Positions 9,589-18,317 of a stretch of 64,000 nucleotides of DNA are shown piece after piece. The notes under the pieces were generated by a model, which ran no database searches, had not been told where the DNA came from, and saw only the letters and a list, made by a program, of their open reading frames with translations. The position numbers and the translations under genes were made by a program. Source of the DNA: Acinetobacter tianfuensis (lineage in GTDB: Bacteria > Pseudomonadota > Gammaproteobacteria > Pseudomonadales > Moraxellaceae). The first letter of the stretch is position 1, and every line of letters begins with the position of its first letter. Location of the stretch: the NCBI RefSeq assembly GCF_003611465.1, contig NZ_RAXV01000002.1, forward strand, positions 145,061 to 209,060, in the 5' to 3' direction.

Positions 9589-10386
9589 TTAATAGCCTTC
9601 GGCAGACTTGATTGCTGCAATCTCAGGTTTATATTGATGCAGCAAATTGCGCAGCGACTGCATGAGCACACTGGTATCTACACCAACAGCCACAAACTCC
9701 GTGCCAAGTTCAATATACTTTTGTGTTGCCTCATGCTGAGTAGACAAAATACCCGCCGCTTTGTCCGCAGCGCGAATCCGCTGAATGGCATCTATAACAG
9801 CTTTTTGTACTTCAGGATGATTTGGATTTCCTTCATAACCCATTGTCGCAGACAAATCCACAGCGCCAATAAAGATACCGTCAATACCATCCACCTTTAG
9901 AATTTCATCTAAATTTGCTAAGCCGTCTACAGATTCAATCTGGATCAGCAAACAGATATTTTCATGGGCAGTTGCATAATAGTCTGGAATGCTGTTCCAG
10001 CGCGTCGCTCTTGCCAATGCTGCGCCTACCCCGCGAACACCTGCTGGCGGATAACGCACAGCCCTCACCATCAGCTCAGCCTGCTCTACCGTTTCCACCA
10101 TAGGAATCAGCAGCGTTTGCGCGCCAATATCCAGCAGCTGTTTAATCAGCTGCACACTGCCTATAGGCGGACGTACTACAGCTTGAGAGGGATAAGCCGC
10201 AATACTTTGCAGCTGTGAAAGCGTTGTTCTTAAATCACTTGGCGCATGCTCGCCATCAATCAGCAGCCAGTCATAGCCTGCATTGGCGGCAATTTCTGTA
10301 CCGTAAGCATCCGCCAAGCCAATCCACAAACCAATTTGCTGCTGTGTTTTTAATTTCCGTTTAAAGTGATTTGTATAATCTATCAT
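9589..10386 (-). CDS. hpaI: HpcH/HpaI-type 2-oxo-acid aldolase
   Basis: A 265-residue class II pyruvate aldolase. Active-site features are LLIDGEHAPSD (D44, E46, H47), the RPP segment, IQIESVDGLANLDEI with the metal-ligand glutamate and GAVDLSATMGY with the metal-ligand aspartate. HpaI cleaves 4-hydroxy-2-oxoheptanedioate to pyruvate and succinate semialdehyde in homoprotocatechuate breakdown; close paralogues (GarL, RhmA, YfaU) use other sugar-acid aldols. No other hpa gene is near, so the natural substrate is open. The initiating ATG is at 10386. Confidence 0.8.
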   Translation of the reverse strand: MIDYTNHFKRKLKTQQQIGLWIGLADAYGTEIAANAGYDWLLIDGEHAPSDLRTTLSQLQSIAAYPSQAVVRPPIGSVQLIKQLLDIGAQTLLIPMVETVEQAELMVRAVRYPPAGVRGVGAALARATRWNSIPDYYATAHENICLLIQIESVDGLANLDEILKVDGIDGIFIGAVDLSATMGYEGNPNHPEVQKAVIDAIQRIRAADKAAGILSTQHEATQKYIELGTEFVAVGVDTSVLMQSLRNLLHQYKPEIAAIKSAEGY

Positions 10387-10513
10387 TTGCTTGCTCAGTG
10401 CAGGTTCAGATGTTCTCTTTGATTAAACGCCTTTTCACAAAATCTGCCAATATAGATTTTCTCTTGCATAATTGAAGAAAACTCTTAATTCATTATTTTT
10501 ATTAGGGGATTTA

Positions 10514-10526
10514 TTCTAAAATAGAA
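10514..10526. promoter_or_regulatory. Short palindrome upstream of nfsB
   Basis: TTCTA-AAA-TAGAA is a perfect 5-bp inverted repeat about 115 bases before nfsB, in the gap shared with the divergent hpaI. It could be an operator for either gene; it is short enough to arise by chance. Confidence 0.25.
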
Positions 10527-10639
10527 CAGGCTCCAAACTTCCTTATGCCAAAATTCATATGATCTTCCCTAATCATGAACGTCTGGCCCGCTCTCTTTCA
10601 GGTAAACTATGACATAAATTGAATATTGGAGCAGTATTG

Positions 10640-11293
10640 ATGGATTTACTAAACGTTTCAAAAAGCCGCTATACCACCAAAGCCTACGACCCAACTAAAA
10701 AAATTCCAGAAGCGCAATTTAAACGTTTACTCGAAATACTGCGTTTAACACCATCCTCTATTAATATTCAGCCTTGGCATTTTTTTATTGCAGACAATAA
10801 CGCAGCTAAAGAACGCATAGCAAAAGCGCTCGTTGGGAAATATGCTTACAATGCTCCCAAAGTCCTAGACTCATCACATACCATTTTGTTCTGCACCAAA
10901 GCCGACATTAGTACAGATCATTTAGAGCAGCTGCTGAGCCGTGATGAAGCCAGCGGCCGCTTTAAAGATGAAACTGCTAAGCAAGGTCAAAAGGACAGCC
11001 GCACTGGTTATGTCGATTATTACCGCAATGAAAAAGGCGACATTCAGCGCTGGGCTGAGAACCAAACTTTTATTGCGTTAGGACAAATGCTTTTGGCTGC
11101 AGGTATTGAAGGTATCGATGCAACACCGATTGGCGGTTTTGATGAAGCAATCATTAGCGATGAACTAGGCCTAGCTGAAAAAGGCTTAATTCCATCTGTA
11201 CTGCTTACACTCGGCTACCGCAGTGAAACTGACTTTAATGCAAAATTACCCAAATCGCGCTTAAGCCAAGAAGACATCTTTACACAGCTTTAA
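10640..11293 (+). CDS. nfsB: Oxygen-insensitive NAD(P)H nitroreductase (NfsB family)
   Basis: A 217-residue FMN flavoprotein, the same length as E. coli NfsB, which reduces nitroaromatics and quinones by two-electron steps. It carries the FMN-binding SRYTTKAYD start, the LTPSSINIQPWHF motif, the GIDATPIGGFD motif and the C-terminal LPKSRLSQ. The ATG at 10640 was preferred over an upstream TTG at 10619 because it aligns with E. coli NfsB (MDLLNV versus MDIISV) and has GGAG nine bases upstream. Confidence 0.9.
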   Translation: MDLLNVSKSRYTTKAYDPTKKIPEAQFKRLLEILRLTPSSINIQPWHFFIADNNAAKERIAKALVGKYAYNAPKVLDSSHTILFCTKADISTDHLEQLLSRDEASGRFKDETAKQGQKDSRTGYVDYYRNEKGDIQRWAENQTFIALGQMLLAAGIEGIDATPIGGFDEAIISDELGLAEKGLIPSVLLTLGYRSETDFNAKLPKSRLSQEDIFTQL

Positions 11294-11310
11294 TATTGGA
11301 ATAAAACGAT

Positions 11311-11334
11311 GAAAGGGGCTAAAAAACCCCTTTC
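11311..11334 (+). terminator. Hairpin after nfsB
   Basis: GAAAGGGG and CCCCTTTC form an eight-base stem shortly after the nfsB stop. The following T-run is poor, so efficiency is uncertain. Confidence 0.5.
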
Positions 11335-11408
11335 ATGTCATTTCAGGACTTATTTTTTAAACATAAATCGAGTATATTCTGCGCAAAACAAAACACTGGC
11401 AGAACAAT

Positions 11409-11633
11409 ATGCTTACTTCACCCAAATTACCTATGAAGTTTTATTGCACTTCCTGCAATTCAGTTTACATGCAAGCTTATCGTGCGAATGCACTTGTCAG
11501 CTATCCTGCCTGTCCCCAATGCAGCAATGCTGGACAGCTGCAAGGCACAATTGAATCGCAAGATTTGCTTAAGCACCCTGTTAGCGTAGCTAAAAGCCTG
11601 CTGCATAGCACACTGGCATATATGAAAAGATAA
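11409..11633 (+). CDS. Zinc-ribbon mini-protein, copy 1
   Basis: A 74-residue protein with two CxxC knuckles (C13/C16 and C35/C38) in a KFYCTSCNSVYM ... YPACPQCSNAG arrangement, then a tail with ESQDLLKHPVSVAKS. It is a paralogue of the next gene: both share MKFxCxxCNSxYM, a second CPxC knuckle, and a tail with ES.DL..HPV. The fold would bind one zinc ion and might act as an RNA, DNA or protein adapter. No named family recognised. ATG at 11409. Confidence 0.65.
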   Translation: MLTSPKLPMKFYCTSCNSVYMQAYRANALVSYPACPQCSNAGQLQGTIESQDLLKHPVSVAKSLLHSTLAYMKR

Positions 11634-11736
11634 TTTCAGACTTAAGAACTTGCCTTTATGCACCACTGCAAGCTTGCAAATATGGCCTATAAATTGCTTT
11701 CATTTTCATCAGTCAATTCTTATCAGAGGATTAGAT

Positions 11737-11997
11737 ATGTCTGTACTTTTTAATTGGCCAATGCCAATGAAGTTTCAATGCCATCATTGCAATTCTTGCT
11801 ATATGCACCCCTATCAGCAGGAAAACCGTCAGTATCCATGCTGCCCCGAATGCGGACAGCAAGGCTTACTTACGGGTATCGCCGAAAGCTCTGATTTGTT
11901 CTGCCATCCAGTTCATGCTCTAAACAGCGGCTTAATTTGGGCAAAGTACAAATTTGCAGTTCACTCTTCAAATACCCGCCTGTCCCTAAAAGTTTAG
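11737..11997 (+). CDS. Zinc-ribbon mini-protein, copy 2
   Basis: An 86-residue paralogue of the preceding gene, with CxxC knuckles at C15/C18 and C36/C39 plus extra cysteines at 21 and 35. The tail AESSDLFCHPVHALNSG matches copy 1 in position. The ATG at 11737 was preferred because AGAGGA lies eight bases before it; an in-frame extension back to 11650 has no support. It is followed by a strong terminator shared with the convergent transporter gene. Confidence 0.68.
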   Translation: MSVLFNWPMPMKFQCHHCNSCYMHPYQQENRQYPCCPECGQQGLLTGIAESSDLFCHPVHALNSGLIWAKYKFAVHSSNTRLSLKV

Positions 11998-12033
11998 TTT
12001 TACAGCACTGAAACATTGACAGTCAAAACCAAT

Positions 12034-12060
12034 AAAAAGGCACAATCTATGTGCCTTTTT
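12034..12060. terminator. Bidirectional terminator
   Basis: AAAAAGGCAC and GTGCCTTTTT form a stem between the rightward zinc-ribbon gene and the leftward DMT transporter gene. Confidence 0.8.
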
Positions 12061-12088
12061 ACACTTCAGTGCATCAAAATATTGCTGC

Positions 12089-12946
12089 TTACATAGCAAA
12101 AGCCAAGCACAGCACGCTGGTTAAGCCTAAGACAATGCCTAAAGCGACAAGCGGCTTTAGCTTTTCTTTAAAAATGAATAATCCGCTCAGCACGCCCAGC
12201 ATAACAACCAGCACATTCATTCCTGCAAATACCACTGCTGGTGAATCTTTCAGCAGCATATGCGCTTTTACATAAAGCGCAATATTGGCAAAATTCAAAA
12301 TACCAAGCAACAGCCCTGCTCCAATATTTTGCCAAGTCCCTAAACTTTTATATTTTACAGCGATGAACAGTATAGAAATGACAAAGGCGAAAATAAACAT
12401 TAAATTCAAGGTCACAGAAAACTGCAAACCCAGACCAGTTGTATACTTTAACAAAACATCTATCAGCGCATACCCCATCCATACAGCCAATAGCGATGCC
12501 GCGGCCAAAGGCTTAGCGCCATGAACCGCCTGTTTACGTTTATGCGAGTCTAAAATACAAAATATTGCTCCAACCCCCATAATAATTCCAAGAATCTTAA
12601 GCTGATTAAAAGTTTCATTAAAAATAAAATAGGCTGCCAGCAAAGACAATACGACAGATAAACGCTGAGCAATTTCCGTTTTTAAAATGCCAGCATTTTG
12701 CAGCGATTTAGACAAGCAGAAAAAAATCGCAGGCAGCAATATGCCTAAAAGAATAATCAGCCACCACGGCGTATGCGCTGCAGACACATGCGCTAAATCT
12801 GGCTTAAACCATAAATATGTCAAAATACTGGCCATCGCATAATTCCAAGCAATCATTTGCATTGGAAGCAAACCTTTATCACGGCAGATTTTTAAAACTA
12901 TGGATACAGCCACACTGCACAGCGCAGCGGCAAATATCAGCTCCAT
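12089..12946 (-). CDS. EamA/DMT-superfamily transporter
   Basis: A 285-residue protein with about ten hydrophobic helices arranged as two homologous halves, the layout of the drug/metabolite transporter superfamily (EamA type). The first half starts LIFAAALCSVAVSIVLKICRD and the second half near residue 145 with AASLLAVWMGYALIDVLLK. Members export metabolites or amino acids; substrate cannot be read from the sequence. The ATG at 12946 has AGAGGA upstream. Confidence 0.82.
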   Translation of the reverse strand: MELIFAAALCSVAVSIVLKICRDKGLLPMQMIAWNYAMASILTYLWFKPDLAHVSAAHTPWWLIILLGILLPAIFFCLSKSLQNAGILKTEIAQRLSVVLSLLAAYFIFNETFNQLKILGIIMGVGAIFCILDSHKRKQAVHGAKPLAAASLLAVWMGYALIDVLLKYTTGLGLQFSVTLNLMFIFAFVISILFIAVKYKSLGTWQNIGAGLLLGILNFANIALYVKAHMLLKDSPAVVFAGMNVLVVMLGVLSGLFIFKEKLKPLVALGIVLGLTSVLCLAFAM

Positions 12947-13002
12947 GACGGTTCATCCTCTATTCAGGCGGTGTTTTATATTTTTTCGTATGCATACACA
13001 AG

Positions 13003-13027
13003 AAAAGCCCACATATTGTGGGCTTTT
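13003..13027 (-). terminator. Terminator after fba
   Basis: AGCCCAC and GTGGGCT with flanking A/T runs, directly downstream of the leftward aldolase gene. Confidence 0.8.
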
Positions 13028-13050
13028 GCTTATAAATAATCTATGACAAA

Positions 13051-14088
13051 TTATTTATAACGATCAACCATTTTTTCAAGAGAAATCGGGCGGATCTTGT
13101 CAGCGTTGCCAGCTGTACCAAATGCTGTGTAACGGTCTACACAGATTTGCTTCATTGCATCAACAGTTTGAGCAAAGAATTTACGCGGGTCAAATTCGCT
13201 TGGTTTTTCAGCCATCATACGGCGCATTGCACCGGTAGACGCTAAACGCAAGTCAGTGTCGATATTGATTTTACGAACACCGTGCTTAATTGCTTCAACC
13301 AATTGCTCAACAGGAACACCATAAGTTTCTTTGATGTCGCCGCCATATTGGTTAATGATTGCAAGCCATTCTTGAGGAACAGAGCTTGAACCGTGCATTA
13401 CAAGATGCGTGTTTGGCAACGCAGCATGAATTTCTTTAATACGGTCAATCGCTAGGATGTCGCCTGTAGGCGGACGCGTAAACTTGTACGCACCGTGTGA
13501 CGTACCAACTGCGATAGCAAGCGCATCGACATTAGTATCCGCAACAAATTGAGTTGCTTCTTCAACAGATGTAAGCAGTTGAGAGTGGTCAAGTACGCCT
13601 TCTGCGCCTACGCCATCTTCTTCACCAGCCATACCAGTTTCAAGACTTCCTAGACAGCCAATTTCACCTTCAACAGATACGCCGCACGCATGCGCCATCG
13701 CAACTGTACGGCGAGTTACGTCTACGTTGTATTCGTAAGTTGTTGGTGTTTTGCCGTCTGCGCCCAAAGAGCCGTCCATCATTACAGATGAGAAGCCTAA
13801 TTGGATAGAACGCTGACAAACATCAGGGTCTGTACCATGGTCCTGATGCATTACAACAGGAATATGCGGCCATTCTTCAATTGCTGCCAAAATAAGGTGA
13901 CGTAAGAATGGAGCGCCTGCATATTTACGCGCACCAGCAGATGCTTGCACGATTACAGGTGAATTCGTTTCGTCTGCGGCCAACATGATAGCGCGCATTT
14001 GTTCTAAGTTGTTTACGTTAAACGCTGGTACGCCGTAGTTGTGTTCGCCGGCGTGATCCAAGAGCTGGCGCAAAGAAATAAGAGCCAT
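13051..14088 (-). CDS. fba: Class II fructose-bisphosphate aldolase
   Basis: Cleaves fructose 1,6-bisphosphate to the two triose phosphates; in Acinetobacter, which lacks a standard phosphofructokinase route, it mainly serves gluconeogenesis. The 345-residue protein has the class II signature VVMHQDHG with D83 and zinc ligand H84, the acidic loop with [12 protein letters not shown], the glycine-rich [17 protein letters not shown] and the phosphate-binding [10 protein letters not shown]. The length and motifs match the CbbA-like subtype. A strong GGGAGG precedes the ATG at 14088. pgk lies 1 kb upstream on the same strand with two small secreted-protein genes between. Confidence 0.95.
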   Translation of the reverse strand: MALISLRQLLDHAGEHNYGVPAFNVNNLEQMRAIMLAADETNSPVIVQASAGARKYAGAPFLRHLILAAIEEWPHIPVVMHQDHGTDPDVCQRSIQLGFSSVMMDGSLGADGKTPTTYEYNVDVTRRTVAMAHACGVSVEGEIGCLGSLETGMAGEEDGVGAEGVLDHSQLLTSVEEATQFVADTNVDALAIAVGTSHGAYKFTRPPTGDILAIDRIKEIHAALPNTHLVMHGSSSVPQEWLAIINQYGGDIKETYGVPVEQLVEAIKHGVRKINIDTDLRLASTGAMRRMMAEKPSEFDPRKFFAQTVDAMKQICVDRYTAFGTAGNADKIRPISLEKMVDRYK

Positions 14089-14163
14089 AATGTCCTCCCA
14101 GGTAATGCGACATATTCTACATGTTCGGGCTGTTCAAATCAGCACTTAAAAGCGCTTTTATTC

Positions 14164-14194
14164 AAAAAAAATCCCCGCTCACGCAGGGACTTTT
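14164..14194 (-). terminator. Terminator after the small lipoprotein gene
   Basis: Read leftward, GTCCCTGC and GCGGGGAT pair around GTGA and are followed by eight T. It lies between the lipoprotein gene and fba. Confidence 0.8.
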
Positions 14195-14212
14195 AGATTA
14201 AAATCAGCAATA

Positions 14213-14482
14213 TCAGTGTAAGGCAGCTGAAGCTTCGCTGTCAGGTGTCGCAGCATCCGCCGGCGCATTTGCAATTTCAGCAGGAATGTCCGTGTTTTTT
14301 TCATCCAAAACTGGCTGATCCAGCGCATCAATTGCGGCCTGCTGTTCTGGAGTTGTCTTTTCATCAGCAACTGGTGCAGATGCTTCTGCTGTATCTTGAG
14401 GCGCTGCTTCTTTTTTTGCACATGCGGTTAATGCCAAAGGTGCAATTAATAATGCTGCAAGTACCAGTTTTAGATTCATCAT
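14213..14482 (-). CDS. Small Ala/Glu/Asp-rich lipoprotein
   Basis: An 89-residue protein with a lipoprotein signal peptide: MNLK, hydrophobic core, lipobox LTAC with the acceptor cysteine near residue 21. The mature part is acidic, low in complexity and rich in Ala, Asp, Glu and Pro, so probably disordered. It is a typical Acinetobacter small lipoprotein of unknown role. AGGA precedes the tandem ATG ATG at 14482. Confidence 0.75.
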   Translation of the reverse strand: MMNLKLVLAALLIAPLALTACAKKEAAPQDTAEASAPVADEKTTPEQQAAIDALDQPVLDEKNTDIPAEIANAPADAATPDSEASAALH

Positions 14483-14615
14483 GTTTTCCTACGGGTTGAT
14501 GATTACTTCGCAGAAATTTTATTGCAGAAATATTTCATTTTTATGACCGAAAAATCTACGGCCACAAAAAAGGACTGCTGGTACTTCACGCTGTCGAAAA
14601 AATGCCTAGGGGGCT

Positions 14616-15014
14616 TTATTTTAAAAGTTTGGCACAATTGCCTGATGAAAAATACAGATCTGGATCTGGTCGCATTTGAATCCTTTTCTTATTTTGCTCA
14701 ATGGTTAAATTAACATCTCCATCTTTCTCAACTACTTCAAATTTGATCTTCGGATCAACTGTATGCCATATATTTTCGAAATAATTCAGCTCATAAGCGC
14801 TCATGGCATATCCATTGTTCATACAGAGCATCCCAGTGCCGTCTTGATTTAATCTCAACACCATTTCACCCCCTGTTAAATCTTGAAGCCAAATCCCCTC
14901 AAACTCTGAATGACTTCTTGGCATATCAAGAAATTTATTCACATGTTTCCAATTTGTTTCAGCATTAATGGATATCGATAGAAAGATACCGAATAAAAAA
15001 ATAATTTTTGCCAT
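14616..15014 (-). CDS. Hypothetical secreted protein
   Basis: With the ATG at 15014 the 132-residue product begins MAKIIFLFGIFLSISINAE, a clear signal peptide with a likely cut after Ala; a longer in-frame start at 15062 would bury it. The mature domain contains GIWLQDLTGGEMVLRLNQDGTGMLC and ends with SSGNCAKLLK, reminiscent of small beta-sandwich or lipocalin-like periplasmic proteins. Two cysteines could form a disulfide. No family recognised. Confidence 0.65.
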   Translation of the reverse strand: MAKIIFLFGIFLSISINAETNWKHVNKFLDMPRSHSEFEGIWLQDLTGGEMVLRLNQDGTGMLCMNNGYAMSAYELNYFENIWHTVDPKIKFEVVEKDGDVNLTIEQNKKRIQMRPDPDLYFSSGNCAKLLK

Positions 15015-15070
15015 ATTAATCTTATTTAAAAATGAATATTTATTATAAATACAGATGAACAAACACCGTT

Positions 15071-15100
15071 AAAAAAGGCCGATACGTAATCAGCCTTTTA
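15071..15100 (-). terminator. Terminator after pgk
   Basis: Read leftward, AAAAGGCTGAT pairs with ATCGGCCTTTTT around a short loop, directly after the pgk stop. Confidence 0.75.
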
Positions 15101-15128
15101 TTCACTCATCATTTACATGAACTAATGA

Positions 15129-16316
15129 TTATGCACGTTCTAGCAGCGCTGCAACTGCAGGAAGTGTTTTACCTTCTACAAACTCAAGGAAAGCGCCGCC
15201 GCCAGTAGAGATATAGCCAATTTTGTCAGCCACTTCGTATTTATCAATTGCCGCTAAAGTGTCGCCGCCGCCAGCAATAGAGAAGCCTTCTGACTGTGCA
15301 ATCGCTAAAGATAAAGTTTTCGTGCCTTCACCAAATTGATCCACTTCAAAAACACCTACTGGGCCATTCCAAAGAATCGTTTTAGATGTTTTCAAAATGT
15401 CAGCAAAGGCTTTTGCAGTTTCTGGACCAACATCCAAAATCATATCGTTGTCAGCAACGTCTTCAACTTTTTTCACCACTGCTTTCGCAGCAGCCAATGA
15501 ACCTAAGAAATCATCAAAGTTAATTTCTGAAGCATCAGCCACTACAACGTCAGTTGGAAGCGGTACAGATACTTTTGCAGCAATCGCTTTCGCTGTATCA
15601 ATCAAATCATTTTCACACAGTGATTTGCCAACATTGAAACCAGCAGCAGCTAAGAATGTATTAGCAATACCGCCGCCTACAATTAACTGATCACAGATAT
15701 CTGAAAGTGAAGTCAATACGTCCAATTTAGTCGAAACTTTTGAACCCGCAACAATGGCAACCATTGGCTTAGCAGGAGTTTGCAAAGCACGGCCAAGCGC
15801 ATCAAGCTCAGCAGCAAGCAATGGGCCAGCAGCAGCAACCTTTGCACAGCGCGCAACACCTTCAGTTGACGCTTCTGCACGGTGAGCTGTACCAAATGCA
15901 TCCATCACATACACATCGCATAGCGTTGCATATTTTGCTGAAAGTTCTGGATTATTTTTCTTTTCGCCAACGTTGAAACGGCAATTTTCAAGCAATACCA
16001 CTTGGCCTGCAGCAACTTCAACACCATCAAGATAGTCAGTAATCAGCTTCACTTCCTGACCTAATGCTTCAGTTAAGTAAGCAGCCACTGGAGCTAGTGA
16101 CTGTTCAGCTTTAGGTTCACCTTCAACTGGACGACCAAGGTGTGAATACACCATTACAGCTGCGCCTTTTGCTAAAGCAGCTTTAATTGTCGGCAATGCC
16201 GCACGTAAACGCGCATCGCTAGTAATCACGCCATTTTTAACAGGTACGTTTAAGTCTTCGCGAATCAGTACGCGCTTACCTGCCAAATCAAGATCAGTCA
16301 TACGCTGAAAGTTCAT
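15129..16316 (-). CDS. pgk: Phosphoglycerate kinase
   Basis: Transfers phosphate between 1,3-bisphosphoglycerate and ADP in glycolysis and gluconeogenesis. The 395-residue protein shows the N-terminal signature [13 protein letters not shown], the substrate-binding SHLGRP, the NCRFNVGE block, the hinge and nucleotide-binding [21 protein letters not shown] and the terminal [12 protein letters not shown]. The ATG at 16316 was chosen over 16340 because AAGAGAG precedes it and it matches the E. coli start ([16 protein letters not shown]). Confidence 0.96.
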   Translation of the reverse strand: MNFQRMTDLDLAGKRVLIREDLNVPVKNGVITSDARLRAALPTIKAALAKGAAVMVYSHLGRPVEGEPKAEQSLAPVAAYLTEALGQEVKLITDYLDGVEVAAGQVVLLENCRFNVGEKKNNPELSAKYATLCDVYVMDAFGTAHRAEASTEGVARCAKVAAAGPLLAAELDALGRALQTPAKPMVAIVAGSKVSTKLDVLTSLSDICDQLIVGGGIANTFLAAAGFNVGKSLCENDLIDTAKAIAAKVSVPLPTDVVVADASEINFDDFLGSLAAAKAVVKKVEDVADNDMILDVGPETAKAFADILKTSKTILWNGPVGVFEVDQFGEGTKTLSLAIAQSEGFSIAGGGDTLAAIDKYEVADKIGYISTGGGAFLEFVEGKTLPAVAALLERA

Positions 16317-16455
16317 GCATTGCTCTCTTATTGATATCAAAACGCCAAGATTTTAAATGATTATGCAGAAAAAGGTTAGCTTCTTTTGCAGAAAAGGCAT
16401 GTAAACATAAAGTTTTGCTATCATAGTGAAAAGCCTGATAAAGATTCGCAGCATT

Positions 16456-16839
16456 ATGTCCATTCATCCAGATCCAAATATTAACCGATTGAACGTTTTA
16501 GGCGAGCCTTTGGCCAGCTGCTGCTTCGATCCGATTACCGGTTATTTCCGCAATGGATTTTGCCATACTGCAACTTCAGACTTAGGCCAGCACACCATGT
16601 GTGCGCAAATGACTTCAGAATTTTTAAACTTTTCCCAAAAAACAGGCAATGATTTAATCACACCATTACCCGAGGCTGGCTTCCCTGGCTTACAGCCGGG
16701 TGACTTCTGGTGCATCTGCGTGACGCGCTGGGTAGAAGCTTATCAAGAAGGCCTTGCTCCACCAGTGAAAATACAGGCATGCCACCAAGCTGTGCTGTCT
16801 TATGTCCCTCTTAATGTATTAATGGAATATGCTGTCTAA
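16456..16839 (+). CDS. DUF2237 family protein
   Basis: A 127-residue protein of the DUF2237 family, recognised by NVLGEPLASC, the GFCHT block, HTMCAQMTSEFL, GNDLITPLPEAGFPGLQPGDFWCICVTRW and the closing VPLNVLMEYAV. Conserved cysteines suggest metal binding, but no activity is established. The ATG at 16456 fits family length; GTG at 16426 is possible. Its stop overlaps the maf start by one base, so the two are translationally coupled. Confidence 0.8.
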   Translation: MSIHPDPNINRLNVLGEPLASCCFDPITGYFRNGFCHTATSDLGQHTMCAQMTSEFLNFSQKTGNDLITPLPEAGFPGLQPGDFWCICVTRWVEAYQEGLAPPVKIQACHQAVLSYVPLNVLMEYAV

Positions 16840-17432
16840 TGAATACTCCCGAAATCATCCTAGCATCCAGCAGTCAAACCCGCAGGGATTTAATGGATCG
16901 GCTGCGCATCGATTACCGCTCTATCGTTCCTAACATCGACGAAGCGCCCCGAGGGGAAAACCATGCAGATGATTTAGCGCAGCGTCTGGCTTTTGAAAAA
17001 GCCAAACTCATTGCCAGCCAATATCCAGATGCAATTGTCATTGGTTCTGACCAAGTTGCTTGGCGTGAAGGCGCACCCGATATTTTTATCGGCAAACCGC
17101 TGGCTGCTGAAAAAGCAGTACGCCAGCTGCAGGCCAACTCAGATAAAATTGTGTATTTCAGTACAGCACTGAGCGTGCAGCATGCGGCGTCTGGTTTTGA
17201 ACAAACATTAGTTGAACACTATAAAGTGAAATTCCGCAAACTGAGCCTGCCTGAAATTGAACGCTATGTTGAAATTGAACAGCCTTTGCACTGCGCCGGC
17301 AGTTTTAAATGTGAAAGTCTGGGAATCAGCCTATTTGAAGAAATGATTGGGCAAGATCAAACCACGCTCATGGGTATGCCCATGATTCAGCTCTGCACTA
17401 TCTTGCGTCAACTGAATGTCTTAGTGCCTTAA
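16839..17432 (+). CDS. maf: Maf-family nucleoside triphosphate pyrophosphatase
   Basis: A house-cleaning enzyme that hydrolyses modified or methylated NTPs to the monophosphate. The 197-residue sequence starts ILASSSQTRRDLMDRL, has NIDEAP, AFEKAKLIA, the catalytic GSDQVA and GKP blocks, and CAGSFKCESLGISLFEEMIGQDQTTLMGMP. The last block is the pattern of the YceF subgroup (7-methyl-GTP pyrophosphatase) rather than the dTTP/UTP-type YhdE. Coupled to the DUF2237 gene. Confidence 0.88.
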   Translation: MNTPEIILASSSQTRRDLMDRLRIDYRSIVPNIDEAPRGENHADDLAQRLAFEKAKLIASQYPDAIVIGSDQVAWREGAPDIFIGKPLAAEKAVRQLQANSDKIVYFSTALSVQHAASGFEQTLVEHYKVKFRKLSLPEIERYVEIEQPLHCAGSFKCESLGISLFEEMIGQDQTTLMGMPMIQLCTILRQLNVLVP

Positions 17433-17462
17433 CGGCTTCACGTACTATTTAAAAATCATGAT

Positions 17463-17500
17463 GGCTGTGCTCAGCTTTGCCTGCCGCACAGCCGAACTCG
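17463..17500 (+). terminator. Candidate terminator after maf
   Basis: GGCTGTGC and GCACAGCC form a perfect eight-base stem with a 15-base loop, then a T-run a few bases later. Confidence 0.5.
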
Positions 17501-17588
17501 TATTTTTACTTGCAGGCTTTCACTCTAAATCAATCATTTTTTCAATAAAAAACTCATAAATGAGACAATCATTCATCCGCCCGCATAT

Positions 17589-17963
17589 TCATTTTTCTTG
17601 ACCAAATAATGCTTTACTATAATTTTCCGCAACAGCGCTGCGCTTGCCATCTGCATTAAAATAACGGTCTACATAACATTTTCCAGCCTGAACATCGCAA
17701 AAAATACCATTCGCAAAAGCAAACTGAGTACGATTAAACTGCCCTTTCGAAAAAACTTTATCCGCTTGATCCTGACCGAGATATTTTTGAGTCAGTTCTC
17801 TTGAAATACCTGAATCATTGGCACAAATATATTGATCACATAAAACATGCGCTTCGGGCTGCTTTAACTCAACCCCTTGGACTGGCTTCACTGCATTCAT
17901 TTGAGCAGTTTGGCAGCCCATTAAAAGCATCGGCATCAACAATAAATAAGCCGTTTTTTTCAT
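17589..17963 (-). CDS. Small lipoprotein with four cysteines in the mature part
   Basis: A 124-residue protein with a lipoprotein signal peptide MKKTAYLLLMPMLLMGC (lipobox LMGC). The mature part has CDQYIC and FCDVQAGKCYVDRYF, two closely spaced cysteine pairs that could form disulfides. Outer-membrane or periplasmic location is inferred. GGAG lies upstream of tandem ATGs; the second was chosen, though the first (17966) is equally possible. A longer start at 18002 would spoil the signal peptide. Family not recognised. Confidence 0.72.
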   Translation of the reverse strand: MKKTAYLLLMPMLLMGCQTAQMNAVKPVQGVELKQPEAHVLCDQYICANDSGISRELTQKYLGQDQADKVFSKGQFNRTQFAFANGIFCDVQAGKCYVDRYFNADGKRSAVAENYSKALFGQEK

Positions 17964-17966
17964 CAT

Positions 17967-18317
17967 TTTCTCCAAATGTAAAATTAATTTTTTACATCGC
18001 ATATTTTAAAAAGAATAGACCAAAATTAAAGTATATTAATGTTTCGAATTTTAAATAATGTAAAAAACAAAATATAAATCAATTTAATAAATTTACCTCT
18101 TAATATATTTAGCTCCATCTAAATGAATAAGCCCATTTAAAGATCAAAATTCATTTTCATAACTCTTACATCGGGCTTAAAACTCCAGCTGCTTTAAACT
18201 GGTGATTTATCTGCTTTGCAAATAAAAGATCGGCAGATCCCCATCAGATTTAACAACAGCTTGCGCCCCAAGCCAACTCAAGCGAAAATACATAAAATTT
18301 TTCAAGCAGTTTAAGTA
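17967..18317. other. Divergent intergenic region with no gene
   Basis: Lies between the leftward lipoprotein gene and rightward roxA. AT-rich near the lipoprotein, more mixed near roxA. It must hold both promoters, but I see no clear box pair or hairpin. Confidence 0.5.

Noticed and set aside
11311..12060. The tandem zinc-ribbon pair as an insertion sequence or toxin-antitoxin module
   Set aside because: No terminal repeats or transposase, the two proteins are paralogues of each other rather than a toxin and an antitoxin, and each has its own ribosome site.
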